From positions 434,001 to 498,000 of the forward strand of contig OZ251226.1 in the NCBI GenBank assembly GCA_965240325.2: a stretch of 64,000 nucleotides of DNA, in the 5' to 3' direction. The notes beneath the pieces were generated by a model, which was not told where the DNA came from, did no database searches, and was given only the letters and a program-made list of their open reading frames with translations. Both the position numbers and the translations under genes were made by a program. Positions 1 through 10,100 of the stretch are shown here, piece after piece. Source of the stretch: Rebecca billardiae RCC1528. Taxonomy: Eukaryota; Haptophyta. Each line of letters begins with the position of its first letter. The stretch's first letter is position 1.

Positions 1-535
1 GCCGGTTCAACGAGCTACAGTACGCGGCAACTGGCGCCACCACGACACGTGCTCGACTCGTACGAGTAACGAGCACGTGGACTGCCGCGTCTACAACCTC
101 GAGCAGCACGTCGAGCGGCTCTTCCGCGGGACTCTGACAGAATGTCGCGCCGGTTGGCGCGGTTTGGCTCCGAGACTTCCGATGCCGGCCAGGTGACCTC
201 CGCCTGACAGAGTAGTCCAGACCGATCGGCGCCGCGCCGGCACGCCCCGCGGCCCCGCGCGAAACGGAAAGACACGACGCCACTGCCCAATCACCGCCCC
301 ACATGGAGCGCAGCGGAGCTCAGGCGCAGCATCGCGGACTAGTACTGCCGTCGCAGCTCCGAGCACGGAGCAGACGAGGCGCGCATCATGATGCGCAAGG
401 GCGCGAAGCCCAAGCAGTTCAGTGATAGTTAATCAGTGACTACGATGACGACGAATGCGGAATGACGTAGTTTACATCCCAAGGCCAAGGCGCGACGTCT
501 GCACGGCACGCGCTTCATGGCTTCAGCTATCCGCA
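1..535 (+). pseudogene. Decayed 3' copy of the sulfotransferase-like gene
   Basis: The stretch is recognisably similar to the 3' half of the intact gene at 2409-3347. Shared landmarks are the CCGGTTCAACGAGCT start, the GAGCGGCTCTTCCGCG block near 115, the GCGCGAAGCCCAAG block near 400, and a degenerate match near 480-535 to the C-terminal segment ending in the Gly-Tyr-Pro-Pro region. Small insertions, deletions and stops break every frame, so no protein is expected. The copy has the same orientation as the intact gene and may begin outside the window. The FN3-protein gene lies between the two copies, which points to an old local duplication. Confidence 0.75.
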
Positions 536-567
536 CCGCACCTACTGGCTCCGTCTGCGCATACTCG

Positions 568-2334
568 TCACCATCTCTGGCCTCCGATCTTCCAAGGGGC
601 TGCTTGCCTCTGCAGCCCACTCGCCTGCTTCCTGAACCTGGCCTTGCTGCCCGCGTTGAAGTGCCTGCCCCACAGGCACACGTCGTCGTCGCCGCGCACG
701 CGCACCGTCGACGCGGCCAGCTTGCGCGCCGCCGCTAGCCGCTCGCGCAGCACTTGGACGTTGGTGTACAGCTCCGCCCTCGTGGCAGGGCGGCCCAAGC
801 GCTGGCCGTGGAGCACGGCGGTCGGGTGCCGCGGGTCGATCCAGCCGTGCGCGAGAAGGTCGGCGCCCGAGATGAAGTGCGCCGTCGTGTGCGCGCGCCA
901 CGCGCAGCCGCGAGCGCTCGGCCGCTGGCCGGGCGCGCACTGCGCCGCCTTGGGGTGCGAGTACCAGTGGCCGACCACGCGATCGGTCGCGTTGGCGAGG
1001 GGGACGAACTCCTGCAGGAACTCGATGCCCTTCCTCGCCGCGCGAGTGGCCGCGTCCGCCCCGGCGTCCGGCGCCAGCCGCGTCCTCTGAATGACCGGCG
1101 GCGGGTCCACCACCTCCATCCGGCCGACCGCGCGTCGCGCCGCCCGCTCGTCGCCGTCGCAGCCGCACGTGAACAGAGGGAAGTCTCGCGGGTACGTGCG
1201 GTCGCACCGCGCGGTGTCGCGGCGCGCGATCACGCGGTCTGTGGCGAGCGCGCACTCGCACGCGCCGCGCCAGCACTCCGGCTTGCTCTCGTCGATCAGG
1301 TTGTACATGAGCGGGTCCTTCTTTCGCCGCATCGCGCGCAGCCATCCGAAGCAGCGCGAGTTGCACGAGAGGTACTCGCCATACTGAGGCACCACGCCGG
1401 CCGCGCGCCACTGCACGCAGCGGTGTGAGGTGGTGGCGAGCGAGGCGTTGGGGAAGGGCGCGCGGCGCGGCGAGCTCGGCGGCGGGTCGGGCCGCTTGTC
1501 GAGGCTGAGGATGTACCGCGAGTTGGTCAGCAGCCACGCGACGCCGCCCACGTCTGCCGTGTTGGCGTCGCCCAGCTGGTCGGGGCCCTCGCAGCCGCCG
1601 TTCGGGCAGAAGTCAGTGACGCGCAGCACGCCGGTCGCGACCACGCCGTGCGGCAGCGTGCGGAAGTGCTCGACGGGCGACCACGGCCACGTCCGCCCGC
1701 GCGGGGGCGCGTCGTGCGCGCGCACGCGCACGGCGTACTGCGTCGCGGGCCTCAAGGCCTGCAGCAGCAGCCGGTGGTTGAGGTGCGGCGGCGTCGGAAA
1801 CCCGATCTGGTGCTGCAGCGCCGCGCGCGGCGGCGGGTCGCGCACGGGGACGATCTCGGGGCCGTCGTCGGCGCCGGAGTGGTTCGACTGCCACCACTCC
1901 ACCGTGTACACCGTGTGGCCCCGTGAGCCTGGCGTCGGCAGCCGCCAGCTCAGGTCGAGCGTGGTCGAGGTGGGCGCCGCGTGCAGCTGCACGAGCCCCA
2001 CCTGCCCGGGCGCGAGCGGCTCCGTCCGGCACGAGCAGCAGCGCTCGCGGCGCGACCACACGTCGTCCTTGTCCAGCGTGCGCGTCCAGAGCTGGTACGT
2101 CGTCTCCGGCACCAGCCGCGAGACGTGCAGCGCGGCCGCGTCGCGCTTGTGAAACGTGAGGGCGAGCTGAGGCTGGCAGCCCGCGTCGCCGGCGCAGAGC
2201 TGCAGCTCCGTGGCCAGCCCGGAGGGGCTGCTGAGAGTGACCGAGAGCGCGCTCGGGCCCGCCGCGACGCAGCTCCCGCCGGCGCGGACCGACCCCACGG
2301 CGCACGCCGAGAGCAAGAGCGCGCGGATCAGCAT
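568..2334 (-). CDS. Secreted fibronectin-type-III-like protein
   Basis: The protein has 588 residues. I chose the ATG at 2334, not further upstream, because it opens directly into a signal peptide (MLIRALLLSACAVGSVRAGG). One clear FN3-like domain follows at about residues 120-235, with the pattern TLDLSWRLPTPG, YTVEWW, LRPATQYAVRVRAHD and PWSPVEHFRT. A weaker FN3-like stretch precedes it, containing LVPETTYQLWTRT. The C-terminal half is Cys-rich (CNSRCFGWLRAM, CWRGACEC, FTCGCDGDE) and ends in a conserved-looking block around GHWYSHPKAAQC and AHFISGADLLAHGWI that I do not recognise. The role is unknown, and an extracellular or cell-surface location is inferred. The start codon lies 74 bp from that of the divergent gene at 2409. 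Confidence 0.72.
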   Translation of the reverse strand: MLIRALLLSACAVGSVRAGGSCVAAGPSALSVTLSSPSGLATELQLCAGDAGCQPQLALTFHKRDAAALHVSRLVPETTYQLWTRTLDKDDVWSRRERCCSCRTEPLAPGQVGLVQLHAAPTSTTLDLSWRLPTPGSRGHTVYTVEWWQSNHSGADDGPEIVPVRDPPPRAALQHQIGFPTPPHLNHRLLLQALRPATQYAVRVRAHDAPPRGRTWPWSPVEHFRTLPHGVVATGVLRVTDFCPNGGCEGPDQLGDANTADVGGVAWLLTNSRYILSLDKRPDPPPSSPRRAPFPNASLATTSHRCVQWRAAGVVPQYGEYLSCNSRCFGWLRAMRRKKDPLMYNLIDESKPECWRGACECALATDRVIARRDTARCDRTYPRDFPLFTCGCDGDERAARRAVGRMEVVDPPPVIQRTRLAPDAGADAATRAARKGIEFLQEFVPLANATDRVVGHWYSHPKAAQCAPGQRPSARGCAWRAHTTAHFISGADLLAHGWIDPRHPTAVLHGQRLGRPATRAELYTNVQVLRERLAAARKLAASTVRVRGDDDVCLWGRHFNAGSKARFRKQASGLQRQAAPWKIGGQRW

Positions 2335-2408
2335 GCAGATCTGGTTTTTGAAGGAGCCCAGGACCTGGCCGCCGATCTCGATACGCCTCAACCAAGACAG
2401 TGTGCACG

Positions 2409-3347
2409 ATGGGCCATGGAGGCGGCGCGGCCCGTGCCGTGGTGGCGCTCGCGAGCGCATGGATGGTGGCACTCGCAGCGTGCACGGTTTCTGCCAAAAT
2501 GGAGCGGGCCAAACTGAGGCAGCAAGTGCAGCTCCTCCGGAACGCGACGATGCTCGTGACCTTTGGCGAGGAGCGGTGCGCGTCCACATTCCAATTCTAC
2601 GCGCTCACACGGATCGCACAGGTCCTGCACAGCCCGACCGCGGTGCGTCGGCACTACCGGCGCCGGCTGAACGACACGAGCTTGGCCGCGATCGCGGCCA
2701 GTGCAGGCACGATCCACGTCGTCAAGACCCACTCGCTGCCCGAGCTGAGCGCCCAGCCGCCCAGCTGGCTCGCCTACTTCCAGGCCCTGTACTTCCCACA
2801 GGTCCACATGATCAGGCGGAGGAAGTGGCTCTCGCACGCGCGCAACGGGACGCCGTGGGCGATCGTCGAGCCGGTGTACAAGCAGGTGTACGTGCACATG
2901 CTGCAGCACGGCTGGGAGTCCGAGCTCGCGGAGTACACTCGGCTCTTTGGCCTGGCGCCGCCGCAGAGCGCGGCGCTGCACGCGCACCTCCGCTACTGGT
3001 CCATCCTGCGCCGCTGCTGCGGGCTGCAGGCGTCAATCGACCGGTTCAACGAGCTGCGCGGCAAGCCGCCACGGCACGCGCTCGACTCGTACGAGCACGT
3101 CGACTGCCGCGTGTACAACCTCGAGCACGTCGAGCGGCTCTTCCGCGAGACCAGCATCTCGCGCCGGTTTGGCTCCGACTTTGAGGCGTCCTCCGGACCG
3201 ACCGGCGCCGAGCTGGCGCCGGACTACTGCCGCGGCTCTGAGGCGCGGATGCGCGAGGGCGCGAAGCCCAAGTTCAACGTGTTCATCCCGAGGCGCGACT
3301 TCCACACGCGCTTCGGCTACCCGCCATTCCGTCGGCGGCGATCATGA
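2409..3347 (+). CDS. Sulfotransferase-like type II membrane protein
   Basis: The protein has 312 residues and starts at the first ATG of the frame. Residues 7-29 are hydrophobic (AARAVVALASAWMVALAAC) and could be a signal anchor, as in Golgi enzymes. Residues 49-63 (LVTFGEERCASTFQF) resemble the phosphosulfate-binding loop that follows the first strand in P-loop sulfotransferases, and TIHVVKTHSLPEL fits a second core strand. The later His- and Arg-rich C-terminus is not recognised. Family membership is an inference from these motifs and the overall size. A frame-broken copy lies at 1-535. Confidence 0.5.
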   Translation: MGHGGGAARAVVALASAWMVALAACTVSAKMERAKLRQQVQLLRNATMLVTFGEERCASTFQFYALTRIAQVLHSPTAVRRHYRRRLNDTSLAAIAASAGTIHVVKTHSLPELSAQPPSWLAYFQALYFPQVHMIRRRKWLSHARNGTPWAIVEPVYKQVYVHMLQHGWESELAEYTRLFGLAPPQSAALHAHLRYWSILRRCCGLQASIDRFNELRGKPPRHALDSYEHVDCRVYNLEHVERLFRETSISRRFGSDFEASSGPTGAELAPDYCRGSEARMREGAKPKFNVFIPRRDFHTRFGYPPFRRRRS

Positions 3348-4190
3348 TGATCAACCGGACCGAGCGCATCATGACGAACTCATCATCAGCAGTGTCAGCA
3401 GCAGCATTTATTATATTAGGCGAACGAAGTGACAGTGACAAAGCCTCCGCGCGTGACCGGGCTACTTGTATACCGCGATATATATGGCCATACTACTAGG
3501 TACGTCACCCCGTCGGACCGTAGTGGTTCACAACTTCTAATAATGATGCCACTGCGCGCACCGCCTTAGATTATTCAGCGCGGTGCGGGCCGGCCCCGCG
3601 GCGACCGCATTAATGAAGCAGGCAAGCCTGGGCTCGACACTCGACAGGTCGGGATCGAGACCACATGTGAGGTTCGACGTCCTCTCCAAGGACGCCTGCG
3701 TGGCGGGCGAACCCCCTTCACCATCTGCTGACATGTGCAGCACCCTACGTTGGGCCGCGCGAACGCGGGATTTAGAGGCCGCGGTCGACACGTGATCGCT
3801 AGCAGTCGGCAAGCAGCGACAAGGAGCCGGCGTTGCGGGCCACCAAGGTGTCTCAAGGCTCTGCGCATACCCGCAGACGACCTGCGAGGCCACCTGTGCC
3901 GCCACAACCGCACCGCTAGTGCGTGGATTCCCGGCGTACGCTCGCTTGACCACGCCGCCGCCGGCCAGGCAGCCATGCCGGCATAAACGGGTGGGGCTTA
4001 CTGTGCACGTTAAAACATAGTAAACTGTATTCGGGCGTCAATCTCGCCTGCCTGAGCTGTGTGCGTCTCTTATTCTTAGTAAACTGTATAGTAAACTGCA
4101 TGGTACTATCATAAACTGTAACACGATTCGACGCCGCCGGTGCCCGGTGGACAAAGAGCCTCGAGCGCCGCTCGACACGGCTTGGCCATC
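3348..4190. other. Intergenic, no gene seen apart from one dispersed repeat
   Basis: Only short overlapping ORFs without recognisable motifs occur. Base composition drops compared with the flanking genes. A dispersed repeat sits at 3998-4122 and is listed separately. The promoter and 5' leader of the kinase/ARM gene must lie here. Confidence 0.6.
3998..4122 (+). repeat. Dispersed repeat, copy 1 (compact form)
   Basis: Two blocks here recur at 49.9-50.4 kb. Block one is TTACTGTGCACGTTAAAACA at about 3999-4018, continuing into TAGTAAACTGTA. Block two is CTGAGCTGTGTGCGTCTCTT, continuing into ATTCTTAGT, at about 4050-4080. In this copy only a dozen bases separate the blocks. The right edge carries GTACTATCATA, as does the other copy. 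No coding sequence is seen. It looks like a deletion form of a small non-autonomous element. Confidence 0.7.
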
Positions 4191-7100
4191 ATGTCCCCTG
4201 CCAGCCTCGTCGGCGAGGAAGTGGTGATCATCGGCAGCGGCGCCCGTGCGCGCGTGAGCGAGTGCATCGGCGATGGCCGTCTCGTGCTTGCTCCGGGCAG
4301 CACGATCCGCGACGTCAGGCCCGACCGCGTGCTCGCGCTGCCCCTCGCGCCCAGCTCCGCGCGGTACTTCAACGAGCACAACCTCGACTTCGACACGCGC
4401 GTCGGCGACGGCTTCGTCGACCCCGGCATCTGGATGTCAAGTGATGCTGCGCTACCCGCGCCAGAGGATCTTGCTCGCCGTCACGCTGGCTCGCCAGGTG
4501 GCTGCGAGGTGCTCGTGGTCGACACGCGCATCGACGCGGCCTTGCGCGACCACATCGAGGTGGCTCGCTCTCGGCTGCAGCCCATCACGGACAAGCGCGA
4601 TCGCATCAAGGTGCTGGGCGCGCACGTGTCCGAGCTGCTCGGGGGCTTTGCGGGCAATCTCGTCGAGGAGTGCAAGCACGACATCTACGCGCTCGTGCAG
4701 GCGAAGGGCTCGATTCTCGTGCCGCTCGGCGAAATCTCGCACGGCGTGTGCCGGCACCGCGCGCTGCTCTTCAAGGTGCTGTGCGACGCGGTGGGCATCG
4801 AGTGCGCGCTGGTGCGCGGCGACTTCGCGGGGAATAGGTCTGCTGGACGGCACGCGTGGAACGTGGTGCACGTCTACGGCAGTGCGCACATCGTCGACGT
4901 GATGCACCGGCCGGGCGAGATCTACCGGCGAGACGACGAAGAGAAGTGTGCGCGCTACCACCGCTTCGCCGAGCGCGGCGCTGGCGGCGCTGCGCAGCAT
5001 CACGGTGCCGGTCTGAACAGCCTGCCCGCGCCAGCGCCGCGTCCGGAGTGGTACGTGCGCCCGGCCGAGGTCGAGATCGAGCGCGGAGCGGATGGCGGTG
5101 AGGTGCTGCTCGGCAGCGGCGGCTTTGGGCGCGTGTACGCGGCGCGGCTTGGGGGCGCGCAGCCGGTCGCAGTGAAGCGGCTGAACGCAGCGGGGTCCCA
5201 AGCGCGCAGCGAGTTTGAGCGCGAGGTGGCGATGCTGCACCAGCTGCGCCACGCGCACATCGTGAGCTTCTACGGCGCGTGCGACGTGCAGGAGAATCTG
5301 ATGATCATCACCGAGCGCATGCGCGGCGGCAGCCTGAGCGACGCACTCGCGATTGAGCCGACGCGCGTGGCGTGGGCGGCGGTCGGGCAGCGGATCGCGC
5401 TGCACGTGGCGTTAGCGCTGCACTACCTGCACACGCTCGAGCCGCCCGTGGTGCACTACGACGTCAAGCCGGCCAACGTGCTCCTCACAGAGGACTACGG
5501 TCTGGCCAAGCTCGCCGACGTGGGGCTGGCGCGCACCAAGTCGCACTCACGCGTGACGGTGCCAGGGTTCACGCTCGCGTTTGCCGCGCCCGAGGTGCTG
5601 CTCGGCCGCCACGCGAGCGAGAAGGCCGACATCTTCAGCGCCGGCGTGCTCGTCGAGGTGCTGCTCACGCAGCAGCAGCCGAACGGGCGGGCGCGCGCTC
5701 GACTGCCAGCCGGCACGCCAGTTGCAGTCCGCCGCCTGCAGGAGCGCTGCCTGCGAGAGGAACCAGTGCTCCGGCCCAGTGCGTCCGAGCTCGTCGTGGC
5801 GCTTGAGGGCGCAGCCCATGCAGCCGATGCGGCTGAGAGGGCGCTTGGTGGCGCGGCGGCGGTGCGCGCCGCTCCGCACATGGCTGCGCAGCCGTCGCTG
5901 CACGAGCCGCCCGTCGCAGTGGCAGGCCCCGCCGCTGCTGCTGTGCTCGGATCGGCAGCGCTGGCAGCAATGGGCTGGGCTGAGCTCTGCGCTGCCATCC
6001 ACACCGCCACGTCCGATCCAGCCACAGCTGAGTGCGCGGTGAGAGTAGCTGCGACGCGGACGCGATCGGAAACCGAAGCTAGGCAGCACGCGGCCGAGGC
6101 GGGCGCGCTCGGCGCGGTGGTGGGCGCGATGCGCGCGCACACGGCGAATGCAGGCGTGCAGGAGCAGGCGTGCCGGGCGCTGGCCAACATCTGCGCTGGC
6201 ACCGATACGGCTGTTGACGCGCGCGAGCAGCAGGCGGCCGAGGCGGGCGCGCTTGGCGCGGTGGTTGGCGCGATGCGCGCGCACACGGCGCACGCGGGCG
6301 TGCTGGAGCAGGCGTGCCGGGCGCTGGTCAACATCTGCGCTGGCACCGATTCGTCTGGCCTCACACGCGAGCAGCAGGCGGCCGAGGCGGGCGCGCTTGG
6401 CGCGGTGGTGGGCGCGATGGGCGCACACACGGCGCACGCGGGCGTGCAGCAGTATGGGTGCTGGACGCTGGTCAACATCTGTGCTGGCACCGATGCGGCT
6501 GGCTACGCGCGCAAGCAGCAGGCGGCCGAGGCGGGCGCGCTTGGCGCGGTGGTGGGCGCGATGGGCACGCACATGGCGCGCGCGGGCGTGCAGGAGCAGG
6601 CGTGCGCAGCGCTGCGCAACATCTGTGATGGCGGCGATGCGGCTGGCCTCGTGCGCAAGCAGCAGGCGGCCGAGGCGGGCGCGCTCGGCGCGGTGGTGGG
6701 CGCGATGGGCGCGCACACGGCACACACAGGCGTGCAGCAGTACGGGTGCTGGGCGCTGCGCAACATCTGCTGGGGCGGCGATGCGGCTGGCGACGCGCGC
6801 AAGCAGCAGGCGGCCGAGGCGGGCGCGCTTGGCGCGGTGGTGGGCGCGATGGGCGCGCACACAGCGCACGCGGGCGTGCAGGAGCAGGCGTGCGCGGCGC
6901 TGCGCAACATCTGTGATGGCGGCGATGCGGCTGGCCTCGCGCGCAAGCAGCAGGCGGCCGAGGCGGGCGCGCTCGGTGCGGTGGTGGGCGCGATGGGCAC
7001 ACACACGGCGCACGCGGGCGTGCAGCAGTACGGGTGCTGGACGCTGGTCAACATCTGTGCTGGCACCGATGCGGCTGGCTACGCGCGCAAGCAGCAGGCG

Positions 7101-10100
7101 GCCGAGTCGGGCGCGCTCGGCGCGGTGGTGGGCGCGTTGGGCACGCACATGGCGCGCGCGGTCGTGCAGGAGCAGGCGTGCGCAGCGCTGCGCAACATCT
7201 GTGATGGCGGCGATGCGGCTGGCCTCGTGCGCAAGCAGCAGGCGGCCGAGGCGGGCGCGCTCGGCGCGGTGGTGGGCGCGATGGGCGCGCACACGGCACA
7301 CACAGGCGTGCAGCAGAACGGGTGCTGGGCGCTGCGCAACATCTGCTGGGGCGGCGATGCGGCTGGCGACGCGCGCAAGCAGCAGGCGGCCGAGGCGGGC
7401 ACACTCGGCGCTGTGTTGAGCGCGATGGGTGCGCACACGGCGCATGCGGGCGTGCAGGAGCAGGCGTGCGCAGCGCTGCGCAACATCTGTGATGGCGGCG
7501 ATGCGGCTGGCCTCGCGCGCAAGCAGCAGGCGGCCGAGGCGGGCGCGCTCGGTGCGGTGGTGGGCGCGATGGGCGCACACACGGCGCACGCGGGCGTGCA
7601 GCAGTATGGGTGCTGGACGCTGGTCAACATCTGCGCTGGCACCGATGCGGCTGGCCTCGCGCGCAAGCAGCAGGCGGCCGAGGTGGGTGTGCTTGGCGCG
7701 GTGGTGGGCGCGATGGGCGCACACACGGCGCACGCGGGCGTGCAGCAGTATGGGTGCTGGACGCTGGTCAACATCTGTGCTGGCACCGATGCGGCTGGCT
7801 ACGCGCGCAAGCAGCAGGTGGCCGAGGCGGGCGCGCTTGGCGCGGTGGTGGGCGCGATGGGCACGCACATGGCGCGCGCGGGCGTGCAGGAGCAGGCGTG
7901 CGCAGCGCTGCGCAACATCTGTGATGGCGGCGATGCGGCTGGCCTCGCGCGCAAGCAGCAGGCGGCCGAGGCGGGCGCGCTCGGCGCGGTGGTGGGCGCG
8001 TTGGGCGCACACACAGCGCACGCGGGCGTGCAGCAGTACGGGTGCTGGACGCTGGTCAACATCTGCGCTGGCACCGATGCGGCTGGCTACGCGCACAAGC
8101 AGCAGGCGGCCGAGGCGGGCGCGCTTGGCGCGGTGGTGGGCGCGATGGATGCGCACACGGCACACACAGGCGTGCAGCAGTATGGGTGCTGGGCGCTGCG
8201 CAACATCTGCTTTGGCGGCGATGCGGCTGGCGAGACGCGCAAGCAGCAGGCGGCCGAGGCGGGCGCGCTCGGCGCGGTGGTGGGCGCGTTGGGCGCGCAC
8301 ACAGCGCACGCGGGCGTGCAGGAGCAGGCGTGCGCGGCGCTGCGCAACATCTGTGATGGCGGCGATGCGGCTGGCCTCGCGCGCAAGCAGCAGGCGGCCA
8401 AGGTGGGTGTGCTTGGCGCGGTGGTGGGCGCGATGGGCGCACACACGGCGCACGCGGGCGTGCAGCAGTACGGGTGCTGGACGCTGGTCAACATCTGCGC
8501 TGGCACCGATGCGGCTGGCTACGCGCACAAGCAGCAGGCGGCCGAGGCGGGCGCGCTTGGCGCGGTGGTGGGCGCGATGGGCACGCACATGGCGCGCGCG
8601 GGCGTGCAGGAGCAGGCGTGCGCAGCGCTGCGCAACATCTGTGATGGCGGCGATGCGGCTGGCCTCGCGCGCAAGCAGCAGGCGGCCAAGGTGGGTGTGC
8701 TTGGCGCGGTGATGGGCGCGATGGGCGCACACACGGCGCACGCGGGCGTGCAGCAGTACGGGTGCTGGACGCTGGTCAACATCTGCGCTGGCACCGATGC
8801 GGCTGGCTACGCGCACAAGCAGCAGGCGGCCGAGGCGGGCGCGCTTGGCGCGGTGGTGGGCGCGATGTGTGCTCACACGGCACACACAGGCGTGCAGCAG
8901 TATGGGTGCTGGGCGCTGCGCAACATCTGCTTTGGCGGCGATGCGGCTGGCGACGCGCGCAAGCAGCAGGCGGCCGAGGCGGGCGCACTCGGCGCGGTGG
9001 TGGGCGCGTTGGGCGCGCACACAGCGCACGCGGGCGTGCAGGAGCAGGCGTGCGCGGCGCTGCGCAACATCTGTGATGGCGGCGATGCGGCTGGCCTCGC
9101 GCGCAAGCAGCAGGCGGCCAAGGTGGGTGTGCTTGGCGCGGTGGTGGGCGCGATGGGTGCGCACACGGCACACACAGGCGTGCAGCAGTATGGGTGCTGG
9201 GCGCTGCGCAACATCTGCTGGGGCGGCGATGCGGCTGGCGAGACGCGCAAGCAGCAGGCGGCCGAGGCGGGCGCGCTTGGCGCGGTGGTGGGCGCGTTGG
9301 GCGCGCACACAGCGCACGCGGGCGTGCAGGAGCAGGCGTGCGCGGCGCTGCGCAACATCTGTGATGGCGGCGATGCGGCTGGCCTCGCGCGCAAGCAGCA
9401 GGCGGCCGAGGCGGGCGCGCTCGGCGCGGTGGTGGGCGCGATGGGCGCGCACACGGCACACACAGGTGTGCAGCAGTATGGGTGCTGGGTGCTGCGCAAC
9501 ATCTGCTGGGGCGGCGATGCGGCTGGCGACGCGCGCAAGCAGCAGGCGGCCGAGGCGGGCGCGCTTGGCGCGGTGGTGGGCGCGATGGGCGCACACACGG
9601 CGCACGCGGGCGTGCAGCAGTACGGGTGCTGGACGCTGGTCAACATCTGCGCTGGCACCGATGCGGCTGGCTACGCGCACAAGCAGCAGGCGGCCGAGGC
9701 GGGCGCGCTTGGCGCGGTGGTGGGCGCGATGTGTGCTTACACGGCACACACAGGCGTGCAGCAGTATGGGTGCTGGGCGCTGCGCAACATCTGCTTGGGC
9801 GGCGATGCGGCTGGCGACGCGCGCAAGCAGCAGGCGGCCGAGGCGGGCGCACTCGGCGCTGTGGTGAGCGCGATGGGTGCGCACACGGCGCACACGGGCG
9901 TGCAGGAGCAGGCGTGCGCAGCGCTGCGCAACATCTGTGATGGCGGCGATGCGGCTGGCCTCGCGCGCAAGCAGCAGGCGGCCGAGGCGGGCGCGCTCGG
10001 CGCGGTGGTGGGCGCGATGGGCGCGCACACGGCACACACAGGTGTGCAGCAGTACGGGTGCTGGGTGCTGCGCAACATCTGCTGGGGCGGCGATGCGGCT

